NCBI GenBank assembly: GCA_036513315.1
Contig: DATBZF010000132.1
Location: forward strand, 1 to 64,000
Reading direction: 5' to 3'
Origin: Roseiarcus sp036513315
GTDB taxonomy: Bacteria > Pseudomonadota > Alphaproteobacteria > Rhizobiales > Beijerinckiaceae
DNA length: 64,000 bases
A program made the position numbers and the translations under genes. The first letter of the stretch is position 1. Each line of letters opens with the position of its first letter. The notes beneath the pieces were generated by a model that worked only from the letters and a program-made list of their open reading frames with translations, made no database searches and was not told where the DNA came from. Positions 18,596 to 26,727 of the stretch are shown piece by piece.

Positions 18596-19561
18596 TCACT
18601 CCAACCCCGCCACCCTCGCCTTCGCCGCCGCATATTCACGCGTCAGCCGCGCAACGAGTTCCCTTGCCGGAACCACGGCTTCGACCGCGCCTATCCCCTG
18701 GCCGCTGCCCCAGATATCGCGCCAGGCTTTGGCCGGCGCATTGCCGCCGGAGCCAAAGCTCATCTTCGAGGGATCGCTTTGCGGGAGGTTGGCGGGGTCG
18801 AGGCCGGCGTTGACGATCGAACGGATCAGGTAATTGCCAAAAATGCCGGTGAACAGATTGGTGCCATGCACGTCTTCCGCGCGCCCGTCGACGATCGCCT
18901 GTTTGTAGGCCGCCGCCGCATTGGCCTCCTCGGTCGCGATGAAAGCCGAACCGATATAGGCGACATCGGCGCCCATCGTCTGCGCGGCGAGGATCGCGGC
19001 GCCGGTGGCGATGGCGCCTGACAGCGCGAGCGGGCCATTGAACCAGGCGCGGATGTCCTGGATCAGCGCGAAGGGCGAATGCGTTCCGGCATGGCCGCCT
19101 GCGCCGGCGGCGACCGCGATCAGCCCGTCGGCGCCTTTCTCGATCGCCTTGCGCGCAAAGCGATCGTTGATGATGTCATGCAGCGTCATGCCGCCATAGG
19201 AATGGACGGCGGCATTGACGTCCTCGCGCGCGCCGAGCGAAGTGATGACGATCGGCGCCTTCCATTTGACGCAGAGCGCGACATCCTCATCCAGCCGGTT
19301 GTTGGTCTTGTGGACGATCTGGTTGACCGCGAAAGGCGCCGCCGGCGTTCGCGGATTGGCGCGATCCCAGACGGCAAGCTCCTCGGTGATGCGATGCAGC
19401 CATTCGTCGAGCACAGAGACCGGGCGCGCATTGAGCGAGGGGAACGAGCCGACGATGCCCGCTTTGCACTGCGCGATGACGAGATCGGGGTTGGAGACGA
19501 TGAACAGAGGCGCGCCGATCGCCGGCAGGCGCAGACGGTCGCGGAGCAAGGGAGGGAGCAT
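18596..19561 (-). CDS. Nitronate monooxygenase
   Basis: This FMN enzyme of the 2-nitropropane dioxygenase family oxidises toxic propionate-3-nitronate or related nitronates. It is a TIM barrel of 321 aa. G-A-P-L-F-I-V-S-N-P-D-L starts the barrel, A-A-G-A-G-G-H-A-G-T carries the catalytic His, and A-I-A-T-G-A-A-I-L-A-A-Q-T-M-G-A-D forms the FMN phosphate site. It is first in line before the orphan HigA-like and vapB genes on the same strand, but they are unlikely to share a function. Confidence 0.88.
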   Translation of the reverse strand: MLPPLLRDRLRLPAIGAPLFIVSNPDLVIAQCKAGIVGSFPSLNARPVSVLDEWLHRITEELAVWDRANPRTPAAPFAVNQIVHKTNNRLDEDVALCVKWKAPIVITSLGAREDVNAAVHSYGGMTLHDIINDRFARKAIEKGADGLIAVAAGAGGHAGTHSPFALIQDIRAWFNGPLALSGAIATGAAILAAQTMGADVAYIGSAFIATEEANAAAAYKQAIVDGRAEDVHGTNLFTGIFGNYLIRSIVNAGLDPANLPQSDPSKMSFGSGGNAPAKAWRDIWGSGQGIGAVEAVVPARELVARLTREYAAAKARVAGLE

Positions 19562-19737
19562 GGTTTCTTCTCGGCAGGCGTTGGCGGCTTATGTCATGAA
19601 AACTTGAGCGGGCGCCAGAGTGGGTTCTCGCGGAGATCGAGCTGCGCGACAAAAGCTGAGATTAGATTTCTCCATTGATTTCTTGGGCGGTGTGGCCGGG
19701 GGCTGCGGCCGCGCGCTTGCGTCAGCACTTGACCCGC

Positions 19738-20601
19738 TCACACCGGCGCCGTCAGCCAGGAGCATGACGAGGCGCCGTGACCCTCTCGCGCGAGCAGACT
19801 CGCCAGCCAGGGCAGCAGCGCGCGCGCTTCGTCGATCAGGACATGCGGCGGGTTGACGACGATGAGGCCGGTGCGCGTCAGTGGGTCGGGAGAATTCGCC
19901 GTCGGCTCGATATGGCCGACGTCGAGCTCCATCTGCAGGATGTTCGGCGCGCCGAGCGCGGCGATGGCGTTGAGGAAACGCGCGTCGTCGCGGCGGTCCT
20001 TGATCGGGCGCCACAGCGCGTAGATTCCCTTCGGCCATTTGGCCAGAGCGCGGGCGAGCGCCTCCGTGACGCGTTTGGCTTCGTTGGCCTCCTCGTAAGG
20101 CGGATCGACCAGAACAAGGCCGCGGCGCTCCTTCGGCGGCAGCCAGGCGTTGAGCGCGACATAGGCGTCGATCTCGACGATCGACAGCCGCGCGTCATGA
20201 CCCATCTGGACGACCAGCGCGGCGCGATCTTCCGGATGCAGTTCGCTCAAAGCGATGCGGTCCTGCGCGCGCAGCAGCCCTTGAGCGATTGCCGGTGAAC
20301 CGGGATAGGAAGTCGTGCGCCCCTGCGCATCGAGCGGCCCGACCGCTTTCAGGTAAGGCTCGAGCAAAGCCGCCAACGCGGGCGGCGGCTTGGCGTCTTT
20401 CAGCCGCGCGACGCCATGGCGCCATTCGCCGGAACGCTGCGCTGGCGCGCTCGTCAAATCGTAGCGCCCGATCCCCGCATGCGTGTCGATGAAACGCAGG
20501 GCTGCGTCCTTGCGCGTCATGTAGACGAGAATGCGCGCGAGCAGGACATGTTTGAAGACGTCGGCGAAATTGCCGGCGTGAAAGGCGTGGCGATAGTTCA
20601 T
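19738..20601 (-). CDS. rlmJ: 23S rRNA (adenine-2030-N6)-methyltransferase
   Basis: RlmJ methylates A2030 of 23S rRNA with S-adenosylmethionine. The diagnostic N-terminus M-N-Y-R-H-A-F-H-A-G-N-F-A-D-V-F-K-H sets the start at ATG 20601. D-T-H-A-G-I-G-R-Y is the SAM loop and V-D-P-P-Y-E is the catalytic (N/D)PPY motif. The length of 287 aa is normal. It lies 34 bases downstream of the RNase T2 gene and could be in the same transcript. Confidence 0.93.
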   Translation of the reverse strand: MNYRHAFHAGNFADVFKHVLLARILVYMTRKDAALRFIDTHAGIGRYDLTSAPAQRSGEWRHGVARLKDAKPPPALAALLEPYLKAVGPLDAQGRTTSYPGSPAIAQGLLRAQDRIALSELHPEDRAALVVQMGHDARLSIVEIDAYVALNAWLPPKERRGLVLVDPPYEEANEAKRVTEALARALAKWPKGIYALWRPIKDRRDDARFLNAIAALGAPNILQMELDVGHIEPTANSPDPLTRTGLIVVNPPHVLIDEARALLPWLASLLAREGHGASSCSWLTAPV

Positions 20602-20635
20602 TGGCGTTTCACGCGACCGCTGGGAAAGCGCCGGG

Positions 20636-21490
20636 TCAATGGACCGGCGCGATGGCGATGGATGGCGCGCGGCAGGTTGCGCGCGCAACTTCCGGACAAT
20701 TGACGAAATCGCGCAAATCCTTGGAGAAACAGAGCCGCACCTCCTGCAATTCGCCGCGTGAGCAGCCGATCGCCATCGCTTGCGGCCGCAGGTCCGGATT
20801 GGCCGCGACGAAGGCGCGCTGGATATCGAGCGGCGCCATGGATTGTTGTTCGCGCGGCGCATTGAACGCATCGGGAATTTCGATCGACGCGCGCGCTCGC
20901 TTCACGCTGGCGAAAAACGCCTCGGGGCTGAGCCCCGTGCATGTGCCGTGCTTGCGCCATTCATAACGCGCCAGGCCTTCGTTGGGAAACACGCCATGCG
21001 TCTCCTCCAGCGCGATGCGCGAGACCGGACGCGGATTGGGATCGCAATCTGAGGGATAGCCATGCTGGAACTGCGGCCACAGCCCGTGTACGACAAAGCC
21101 CAGATTGGCGCCGGCGCCGCACTGGTCAGGCGATTTCTCCGCGCCGCCCGTGTCGCAGAAGCCGGGCGACCAGGACAGGGTCAAAAGATAGAAATCGAAA
21201 TTTCCCGGCGCGACCATCGTCGGTGACGCCGGCGGCGGCGGCGCGGCGGCGGATGTGGGCGCTGATTCGGGCGCCGTTGGCGCCGGCGTCGGCTTTGGCG
21301 TCGCGCCATTCAGGCATTTGTCGAGCACGCAAGGCGTCGTCGCCGGCTGGCTCGCTTGCGACCCGCGAAAAAAATTGTCCCAAAAGCCGCTTTGCGCTCC
21401 GGCGATCGTCGGGCAAAGCAACAAAGCGAAGACCAGTGCGACGCCCGTTCCGATCCGCCGCCGCCTCATCATCGCCCGCCCCACGCGCAA
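20636..21490 (-). CDS. Secreted ribonuclease T2
   Basis: RNase T2 enzymes cut RNA endonucleolytically through 2',3'-cyclic phosphates in the periplasm or outside the cell. A signal peptide (V-A-L-V-F-A-L-L-L then G-A-Q-S) opens the 284-aa protein. A Pro/Ala-rich linker runs to about residue 90. Both active-site motifs are intact: CAS1 as V-V-H-G-L-W-P-Q and CAS2 as Y-E-W-R-K-H-G-T-C. Cysteines for the usual disulfides are present. It may scavenge phosphate or nucleotides. Confidence 0.92.
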   Translation of the reverse strand: MRVGRAMMRRRRIGTGVALVFALLLCPTIAGAQSGFWDNFFRGSQASQPATTPCVLDKCLNGATPKPTPAPTAPESAPTSAAAPPPPASPTMVAPGNFDFYLLTLSWSPGFCDTGGAEKSPDQCGAGANLGFVVHGLWPQFQHGYPSDCDPNPRPVSRIALEETHGVFPNEGLARYEWRKHGTCTGLSPEAFFASVKRARASIEIPDAFNAPREQQSMAPLDIQRAFVAANPDLRPQAMAIGCSRGELQEVRLCFSKDLRDFVNCPEVARATCRAPSIAIAPVH

Positions 21491-21491
21491 A

Positions 21492-21511
21492 GCCGCCCGA
21501 ACGGGCGGCCG
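21492..21511 (-). terminator. GC-rich hairpin, weak terminator candidate
   Basis: A perfect 8-bp stem (21492-21499 with 21502-21509) lies between the minus-strand gene at 21558-22040 and the RNase T2 gene. Read on the minus strand it is followed by TTTGCG, a poor U-tract, so it may terminate or only attenuate. Confidence 0.35.
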
Positions 21512-21557
21512 CCTGATCCGATGTTACAGGCATTTCACGCCGTGCGCAGGGCGCCGC

Positions 21558-22040
21558 TCAATAAAGCTCGCGCAGCACTTTCTCGCCGATATTGCGATCA
21601 AGGAAGGGGCGCACCGCCTGGCAACCCGGCGCATAGGCGAGATTTCTGTCGAGGCCGACCACGCACCATTCTACGCCATAGCCCAAACCGATGATGCCGG
21701 CGTCTTCGACGATCGCGTAGATGACGGCGCGTGGTTTGAGGTCGCTGAGCTGCGCGCGCGCGACGCAATAGCGGCGCGGGATGTAGCCCACCCCATTGGC
21801 GCGAAAGCCGATCTGACGCACGCGATCGAAGCCGCCGATCTGCAATGTCGAATTCCAATATTCCCCTTCTTTTTGTCCGAACCGGTCGGTGATCCGAGCG
21901 AGCACGCCCGGATCGTCGCAAGGCGGCAGATCTGCGGTGTAGGGGCTGTAGCGCTGTTCGGCAGGCGTCGAATAGCCCTGCGCATAAGCCCCCGAGCACA
22001 AAACGAACAGGGCGACAATGGCGACGGCGAAGCTTTTCAT
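21558..22040 (-). CDS. Small secreted protein of unknown function, 160 aa
   Basis: A clear signal peptide (V-A-I-V-A-L-F-V-L-C-S-G-A-Y-A) is followed by a 140-residue domain containing C-D-D-P-G-V, the motif R-R-Y-C-V-A-R-A and G-Y-G-V-E-W-C-V-V-G-L-D-R. Four cysteines are present, probably as two disulfides. This pattern occurs in many Hyphomicrobiales genomes as an uncharacterised periplasmic protein, as I recall it. No function can be assigned. Confidence 0.75.
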   Translation of the reverse strand: MKSFAVAIVALFVLCSGAYAQGYSTPAEQRYSPYTADLPPCDDPGVLARITDRFGQKEGEYWNSTLQIGGFDRVRQIGFRANGVGYIPRRYCVARAQLSDLKPRAVIYAIVEDAGIIGLGYGVEWCVVGLDRNLAYAPGCQAVRPFLDRNIGEKVLRELY

Positions 22041-22179
22041 GGCCTTCGACTCTCTGAACCAAACCGAAATGGCACAATGGTTCCCGCATCGCAGGGGGTC
22101 AAGACCCTGATCATCACGCGCGGGAAACTCGACGCCGATATTTGAACGGTGTGACGCCGCCGCCTCTATCGGCGGCGCT

Positions 22180-22665
22180 TTAGTTCAGGCGGTCCTTCAG
22201 CCCGGAAATCTCGCGCGTCACGAGATCGGCTCCCACTGCGCCCTGCGTTTGATCGCGCAGCACGAGTTCGGCGGCTTTGACGGCGTGATCGGCGGCAGCG
22301 GCGCGCACATCGGCGGCGGCCTGCGCTTCGGCCATGGCGATTTTCGTCTCGGCCTGTTTGGTGCGCCGGGCGACGAAATCGCCCATCCGTTCGGCGGTTT
22401 CCTTGGCCATTTGTTCGGCCTGGGCGCGCGCATCGGCGATGATCGCGGCGGCGTTGGCCTCGGCCTCGGCGGCCTTCTTCTCGAAACTGGCGAGCAGCGC
22501 GGTCGCTTCATCGCGCAATTTGGCGGCCTGGGCGAGTTCGTCGGCGATCAGCTTGCCGCGCGCATCGAGCGAGGACAAAATCATCCGGTGCACGCCGAGA
22601 TAGCCGAGCAGGCACAGAAAGACGATGAAGCCGATCGTCACATAAAATTCGGCGTCGAATTCCAT
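22180..22665 (-). CDS. atpF: ATP synthase F0 subunit b
   Basis: The b subunit is part of the peripheral stalk that holds F1 against the membrane a subunit. It has a single N-terminal membrane helix (F-Y-V-T-I-G-F-I-V-F-L-C-L-L) and a long Ala/Glu/Lys-rich coiled coil to residue 161. It is the last gene of the F0 operon, 15 bases after the b' gene. The F1 genes are not in this window, as is usual in alphaproteobacteria. Confidence 0.93.
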   Translation of the reverse strand: MEFDAEFYVTIGFIVFLCLLGYLGVHRMILSSLDARGKLIADELAQAAKLRDEATALLASFEKKAAEAEANAAAIIADARAQAEQMAKETAERMGDFVARRTKQAETKIAMAEAQAAADVRAAAADHAVKAAELVLRDQTQGAVGADLVTREISGLKDRLN

Positions 22666-22680
22666 TTGTCCAGCTCCCGA

Positions 22681-23229
22681 TCAGTTCGGCTTGACGGAAG
22701 CGACCGCCGCCGCGATCGCATTGGCGTCCGCCGGCCGGCCGAGGATACGCTCGAAGATGGCGGCCGCCGCGTCGCGCGCGATGCTCTCGACATTCGTCAT
22801 CGCCTGCGCGCGGGTCGCCGCGATCTGGCCTTCGGCAGCGACGAGCTTGGCTGCGAGTTCGTCCTCGAGCGCCTTGCGTTTGAGATCGGCTTCGGCGGCG
22901 AGCTTGTCGCGCGACTCCTGCGCGACGCCAAGCGCCTTGGCGCGCGCATCGGCGAGCGTTTTCTGGTGCGCCGCCGCCGCCGCGTCCGCTTGCTGCTGCA
23001 TCGCGGCCGCGTCGTTGAGGTCCTTGGCGATCCGCGCCTTGCGGTTCTCGATCACCGCGCCGACCTTGGGCAGCGCGATCTTCGACATCACGTAATAGAG
23101 CGCGCCGAAGGTAATCGCCAGCCACAGAAGCTGCGAGGGAAAGGTGGACGTGTCGAAAGGCGGGAAGTTGGCGTGACCGCCCGCTTCATGCCCGGTTTCG
23201 CTCTGAGTCGCCTTGGTGGGCTCTGTCAT
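22681..23229 (-). CDS. atpG: ATP synthase F0 subunit b'
   Basis: The second, divergent b-type stalk subunit, found in photosynthetic bacteria and alphaproteobacteria. It has an extra N-terminal stretch before the membrane helix (F-P-S-Q-L-L-W-L-A-I-T-F-G-A-L-Y-Y-V-M) and a long charged coiled coil. It pairs with b as a heterodimer. Length is 182 aa. The gene is also called atpF2 or atpX in different genomes. Confidence 0.92.
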   Translation of the reverse strand: MTEPTKATQSETGHEAGGHANFPPFDTSTFPSQLLWLAITFGALYYVMSKIALPKVGAVIENRKARIAKDLNDAAAMQQQADAAAAAHQKTLADARAKALGVAQESRDKLAAEADLKRKALEDELAAKLVAAEGQIAATRAQAMTNVESIARDAAAAIFERILGRPADANAIAAAVASVKPN

Positions 23230-23296
23230 CTCTCAAAACACCCTATGGCGAGGAGAAGCCAAGGCCTCTCCCCGCGCCAACGCCTGAGTTTTCGCG

Positions 23297-23524
23297 TCAG
23301 ACGGCGAATAGCAGCAGGAAGGCGATCAGCAGCGCGAAAATGCCGAGCGCCTCAGTCACCGCGAAGCCGAAGATCAAACGGCCGAACTGGCCTTCGACGG
23401 CGGAGGGATTGCGCAGCGCGCCATTGAGGAACTGGCCGAACAACGTGCCGACGCCAATGCCGGCGGCGCCCGTTCCGATCGCGGCGAGGCCTGCGCCGAT
23501 ATATTTGGCTGCTACGGGATCCAT
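23297..23524 (-). CDS. atpE: ATP synthase F0 subunit c
   Basis: This 75-aa hairpin of two membrane helices forms the proton-carrying c-ring. The loop R-N-P-S-A contacts the F1 rotor, and the essential carboxylate is the Glu in V-T-E-A-L-G-I-F. Gly-rich packing (G-A-G-L-A-A-I-G-T-G-A-A-G-I-G-V-G) is intact. The gap of 67 bases to the b' gene contains a GC-rich inverted sequence that could stabilise the c-subunit message, which is needed in excess. Confidence 0.95.
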   Translation of the reverse strand: MDPVAAKYIGAGLAAIGTGAAGIGVGTLFGQFLNGALRNPSAVEGQFGRLIFGFAVTEALGIFALLIAFLLLFAV

Positions 23525-23573
23525 CTAAAACTCCTGTTGTTGAACGGTTTGATGTTTGCGGGGTTGAGGCCGG

Positions 23574-24338
23574 TCAGTGACCGGGGTGAAGGGCGTCGTT
23601 GAGATACATGCAGGTCAGCATCGCGAACACATAGGCCTGCAGGAAAGCGACCAGCAGTTCGAGAGCGTCTAGCCCGATCGTCATCGCAAAAGGCAGGACG
23701 GCGATCGCCTTGGTCAAGCCGGCGGCGCCCAGCAGCATGACGACGAAGCCGCCGAACACATTGAGCGTGATATGGCCGGCCAGCATATTGGCGAACAGAC
23801 GCACGGAATGGCTGAGGGGCCGCGACAGGAACGAGATGATCTCGATCATCACCACCAGCGGCAGGATATAGATCGGCACGCCGGAGGGCACGAACAGCTT
23901 GAAGAAATGCAGGCCGTTCTTGCGAATGCCGACGATGACGACGGTCAGGAACACCAGCAGCGCCAGCGAAACCGTCACGATGATATGGCTGGTGACGGTG
24001 AAGGCGTGCGGAATGAGGCCGACGAGATTGCAGATCATGATGAACATGAACAGACAGAAGACCAGCGGAAAGAACATCATCCCGTGCTCGCCCGCCGCTG
24101 AGCGCACCATGCCGGAGACAAATTCATAGGCCATCTCGGCCAACGCCTGCAGGCGGTTGGGAACGCCGACGCCGCCATTCGCGCCGATCATCATCAGCCC
24201 GCAGGCGATCGCCACCGCGATGACCATATAGAGCGAGGAATTGGTGAACGAGAAATCGTGTCCGGCGATCTGAACGGACACAAGCTGCGAGAGGGAGAAT
24301 TGTTCGATCGGATTGATCGCCGGTCCGGGTGTCGCCAC
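23574..24338 (-). CDS. atpB: ATP synthase F0 subunit a
   Basis: Subunit a forms the two proton half-channels against the c-ring. The essential Arg is visible in L-S-H-S-V-R-L-F-A-N-M-L-A-G-H, and several long hydrophobic helices cover the 254 residues. The C-terminal E-L-L-V-A-F-L-Q-A-Y-V-F-A-M-L-T is standard. It lies 5 bases after atpI and 49 before atpE. Confidence 0.95.
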   Translation of the reverse strand: MATPGPAINPIEQFSLSQLVSVQIAGHDFSFTNSSLYMVIAVAIACGLMMIGANGGVGVPNRLQALAEMAYEFVSGMVRSAAGEHGMMFFPLVFCLFMFIMICNLVGLIPHAFTVTSHIIVTVSLALLVFLTVVIVGIRKNGLHFFKLFVPSGVPIYILPLVVMIEIISFLSRPLSHSVRLFANMLAGHITLNVFGGFVVMLLGAAGLTKAIAVLPFAMTIGLDALELLVAFLQAYVFAMLTCMYLNDALHPGH

Positions 24339-24343
24339 GTTTC

Positions 24344-24757
24344 CTAGTCCTCGTCCTCATCCGCCCCGGGCGGAGCGTTTTGCTCCGCCTTCGACGGAGC
24401 CGTTTGTCCGGGCGCAACCGGCGCGCCGCGCGAAACAGCCGATGTCACGCGGATCACATTCCACACTCCGGCCGCCACGCCAAGCATGAAAAAAGCAATC
24501 AGAAAGGCCGGCTTCGTCCCCCACCAAGCATCCAGTCGCCAGCCGATCAGGCCGCCAACAATAATCGCCGCCGCAAATTCGCTCGCCGCGCGCAGCCCAA
24601 GCCCCATCGCGGAGCCAAACTTGCCGGAATCGCCCCCATCGTCCGCGCCGGGTCGCGGCAGCGACCCTTTGCGTTGCTTTTGCAGATCGCTTGAGAGCTT
24701 CTCAAGCCGCGCCCGCAAAAGCCTGTCGTCCTCCTCACCCCCGCCCTGCTCCGCCAT
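24344..24757 (-). CDS. atpI: ATP synthase protein I
   Basis: AtpI is a small membrane protein that helps assemble the c-ring. The start M-A-E-Q-G-G at ATG 24757 gives 137 aa: an acidic, charged N-terminus, two membrane helices (F-A-A-A-I-I-V-G-G-L-I-G-W and F-L-I-A-F-F-M-L-G-V-A-A-G) and a Pro/Ala-rich cytoplasmic tail longer than usual. It is the first gene of the operon. A longer frame upstream to 24916 includes the promoter and is not coding. Confidence 0.88.
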   Translation of the reverse strand: MAEQGGGEEDDRLLRARLEKLSSDLQKQRKGSLPRPGADDGGDSGKFGSAMGLGLRAASEFAAAIIVGGLIGWRLDAWWGTKPAFLIAFFMLGVAAGVWNVIRVTSAVSRGAPVAPGQTAPSKAEQNAPPGADEDED

Positions 24758-24898
24758 CGGACCCTTTCCGCGAGAATGCGGGTTGCAAGGACCGATCGCT
24801 GTGCGCGCGGCTGGCCAGGCGAGCAGCAAGTTGACGGCCTTGAAAAAGCCGTCTGACGAAATCGCAGCGAAGTCAACCTGCCCCGGCAGGCCGCGCGC

Positions 24899-24927
24899 AA
24901 CATATTGTTGAGGCATTACCCTGTCAA
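24899..24927 (-). promoter_or_regulatory. Strong sigma-70-type promoter of the F0 operon
   Basis: On the minus strand a perfect TTGACA (24927-24922) is followed 17 bases later by TATGTT (24904-24899). It lies in an AT-rich pocket and points at atpI, with a leader of roughly 135 bases containing an ACGGC/GCCGT hairpin near 24833-24851. Confidence 0.65.
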
Positions 24928-25144
24928 GAATGTTGAAAAAAATGCTAATATGATGATTCTAAAAGATAAAACGCGATGACGCGGCGGCTGGCCGCGACCC
25001 GGCCGGCGCGTCATTTGCGCGCGCGAAAGGCGCGGCGTCGCACCGATGCCGCTGGCGCGCCCGACCATCCTTCAGCGCCTCATTGTCGGGCCGATTGGCC
25101 CATAGACAAGCCGCATCGTCATTTTCTGTCCGGAACGTCCAAAC

Positions 25145-25891
25145 ATGGCCGTCGGCGAATCTGTGCTGCCCCGCTCTGGCGGCCTTGCGTGGCAGCATTG
25201 GGAACGAGTCGCGCCCGCGCTGTCCTCGGTCCTTCTGCACGGGCTTCTGCTGATCGCGCTCGTGCTGGCTCCCGCGATCGAGGCGAGACCGCCGCCACCC
25301 GAGGAGACGGCGGTCGACGTGATGTCGCCGGGACGGTTCGATGAGATGCTGCGCGGCGCCAAGTCGGCGGATCGGTCGGCGGAAAAGCCGGCCGAGAAAG
25401 CGCCTGCCCGCCCGCCCGCCGATACCGTCGATCTGCCGGCCTCCGCCTCGCCAGCGCTCAATCTTGCGCCCGGCGGGGAGATGCGGATCTGGCGCAAGGC
25501 CGCGCAGATTCTTTCCGATGCGACACTCGCCGATCCGCGCCACAGAAAACTGGCGGCGCGGCTCAGAATGCTCGAGACGAATACGCGCCTGGAGCAGCTT
25601 TGCAATCTCGAGGCGATTCTGCAGATCAGCCAGAAGGAGACGCAGTTCCGTCCGGAAACGGTCATCGCCTATGCGATGCGGGAGACCCGGAGCGACGGCG
25701 AATCCATCATCGCCGACGGCGCCGCCTTTCACAGCGCCGGCCAATGGTACAATCTGGCGTTCAAATGCCGGATATCGGCGCGCCAGCAGAAGGTCTCCGC
25801 TTTCGAATTCGCCATCGGCGCCGCGATCCCCGAACGCGATTGGGCGTCCCATGACCTGCCGCGCGGCGCAATGCAGGCGGCGGACGACTGA
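25145..25891 (+). CDS. DUF930 domain protein
   Basis: A 248-residue protein with one N-terminal hydrophobic segment (L-H-G-L-L-L-I-A-L-V-L), a Pro/Ala-rich linker, and a C-terminal DUF930 domain from about residue 115. The domain shows L-E-Q-L-C-N-L-E-A-I, I-A-Y-A-M and W-Y-N-L-A-F-K-C. The N-terminal layout (membrane anchor plus Pro-rich spacer) recalls TonB-like periplasm-spanning proteins, but no TonB domain is present. Function unknown. Confidence 0.8.
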   Translation: MAVGESVLPRSGGLAWQHWERVAPALSSVLLHGLLLIALVLAPAIEARPPPPEETAVDVMSPGRFDEMLRGAKSADRSAEKPAEKAPARPPADTVDLPASASPALNLAPGGEMRIWRKAAQILSDATLADPRHRKLAARLRMLETNTRLEQLCNLEAILQISQKETQFRPETVIAYAMRETRSDGESIIADGAAFHSAGQWYNLAFKCRISARQQKVSAFEFAIGAAIPERDWASHDLPRGAMQAADD

Positions 25892-25972
25892 CATCGCGGC
25901 CGGCGGCGGACCGGCGCTTGACCGCCCATCCGGCGTGAGGCAAGGCAGGCGTCTTTCCGGAGGCCTCGCGCC

Positions 25973-26695
25973 ATGTCCCAATCGTCGCTGCCTGTCGATC
26001 CGCCGCGACCCCCTCGGCGATGGAGCATCTTGGCCCTGATCCGGCAGCGGCCGCGCATGTATATTTGCGCCTTGGTTATGGTTCTCGCCTATCTGGCGAT
26101 TCCGGCCGACCTGCGCGTGGCGACGCGCGCCTTGCTTGCCTGGAACATCGGCGCTCTGCTGTTCGTCGTATTGATCGGATGGATGATGGCGAGATCGACC
26201 GAAGAGACCATTCAGGCGCGCGCCGCGCTCGAAGACGAGAACCAATGGGTGCTGCTCGTGGTCGGCACCCTCGCCGCCTGCGCCGCTCTGGCGGCGATCG
26301 TCGCCGAGCTTGGCGCGGTCAAGGACCTCACCGGTTGGGACAAGGGCGCGCATATCACGCTGACCGCGATTACGATCGTCAGCGCCTGGACATTCATCCA
26401 CCTCATCTACACCGTCCATTACGCCCATGAATATTATGGCGACATCTACGACGAAGCGGGCAAGGCGGTGGAGGATCGCAAGGGGCTGCGCTTTCCCGGC
26501 GAGCGCAATCCGACCTATGGCGATTTCCTTTATTTCGCCTTCGTTATCGGTTGCGCGAGCCAGACGGCAGATGTCGAAACCATCTCGCCGGCGATGCGCC
26601 GCACGACGCTGGCGCATGGCGTCGTCTCGTTTTTCTTCAACACCGTCATTCTCGCGCTGACGATCAATATCGGCGCCGGCTTTGTCGGATCGTAG
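25973..26695 (+). CDS. DUF1345 membrane protein
   Basis: A 240-residue inner-membrane protein with five hydrophobic helices. The family-like segments are L-T-A-I-T-I-V-S-A-W-T-F-I-H, Y-A-H-E-Y-Y and D-F-L-Y-F-A-F-V-I-G, with a C-terminal H-G-V-V-S-F-F-F-N-T. DUF1345 proteins have no established role. It precedes hisS by 32 bases on the same strand, so the two could be co-transcribed. Confidence 0.85.
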   Translation: MSQSSLPVDPPRPPRRWSILALIRQRPRMYICALVMVLAYLAIPADLRVATRALLAWNIGALLFVVLIGWMMARSTEETIQARAALEDENQWVLLVVGTLAACAALAAIVAELGAVKDLTGWDKGAHITLTAITIVSAWTFIHLIYTVHYAHEYYGDIYDEAGKAVEDRKGLRFPGERNPTYGDFLYFAFVIGCASQTADVETISPAMRRTTLAHGVVSFFFNTVILALTINIGAGFVGS

Positions 26696-26727
26696 CGCCG
26701 CCGCGCGGGCGCTGATAGGAACAGTGG

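Noticed and set aside
24976..25344. Plus-strand frame of 122 codons before and over the DUF930 start
   Set aside because: Arg/Ala-rich with no motif, and it overlaps the better-supported DUF930 gene in another frame.
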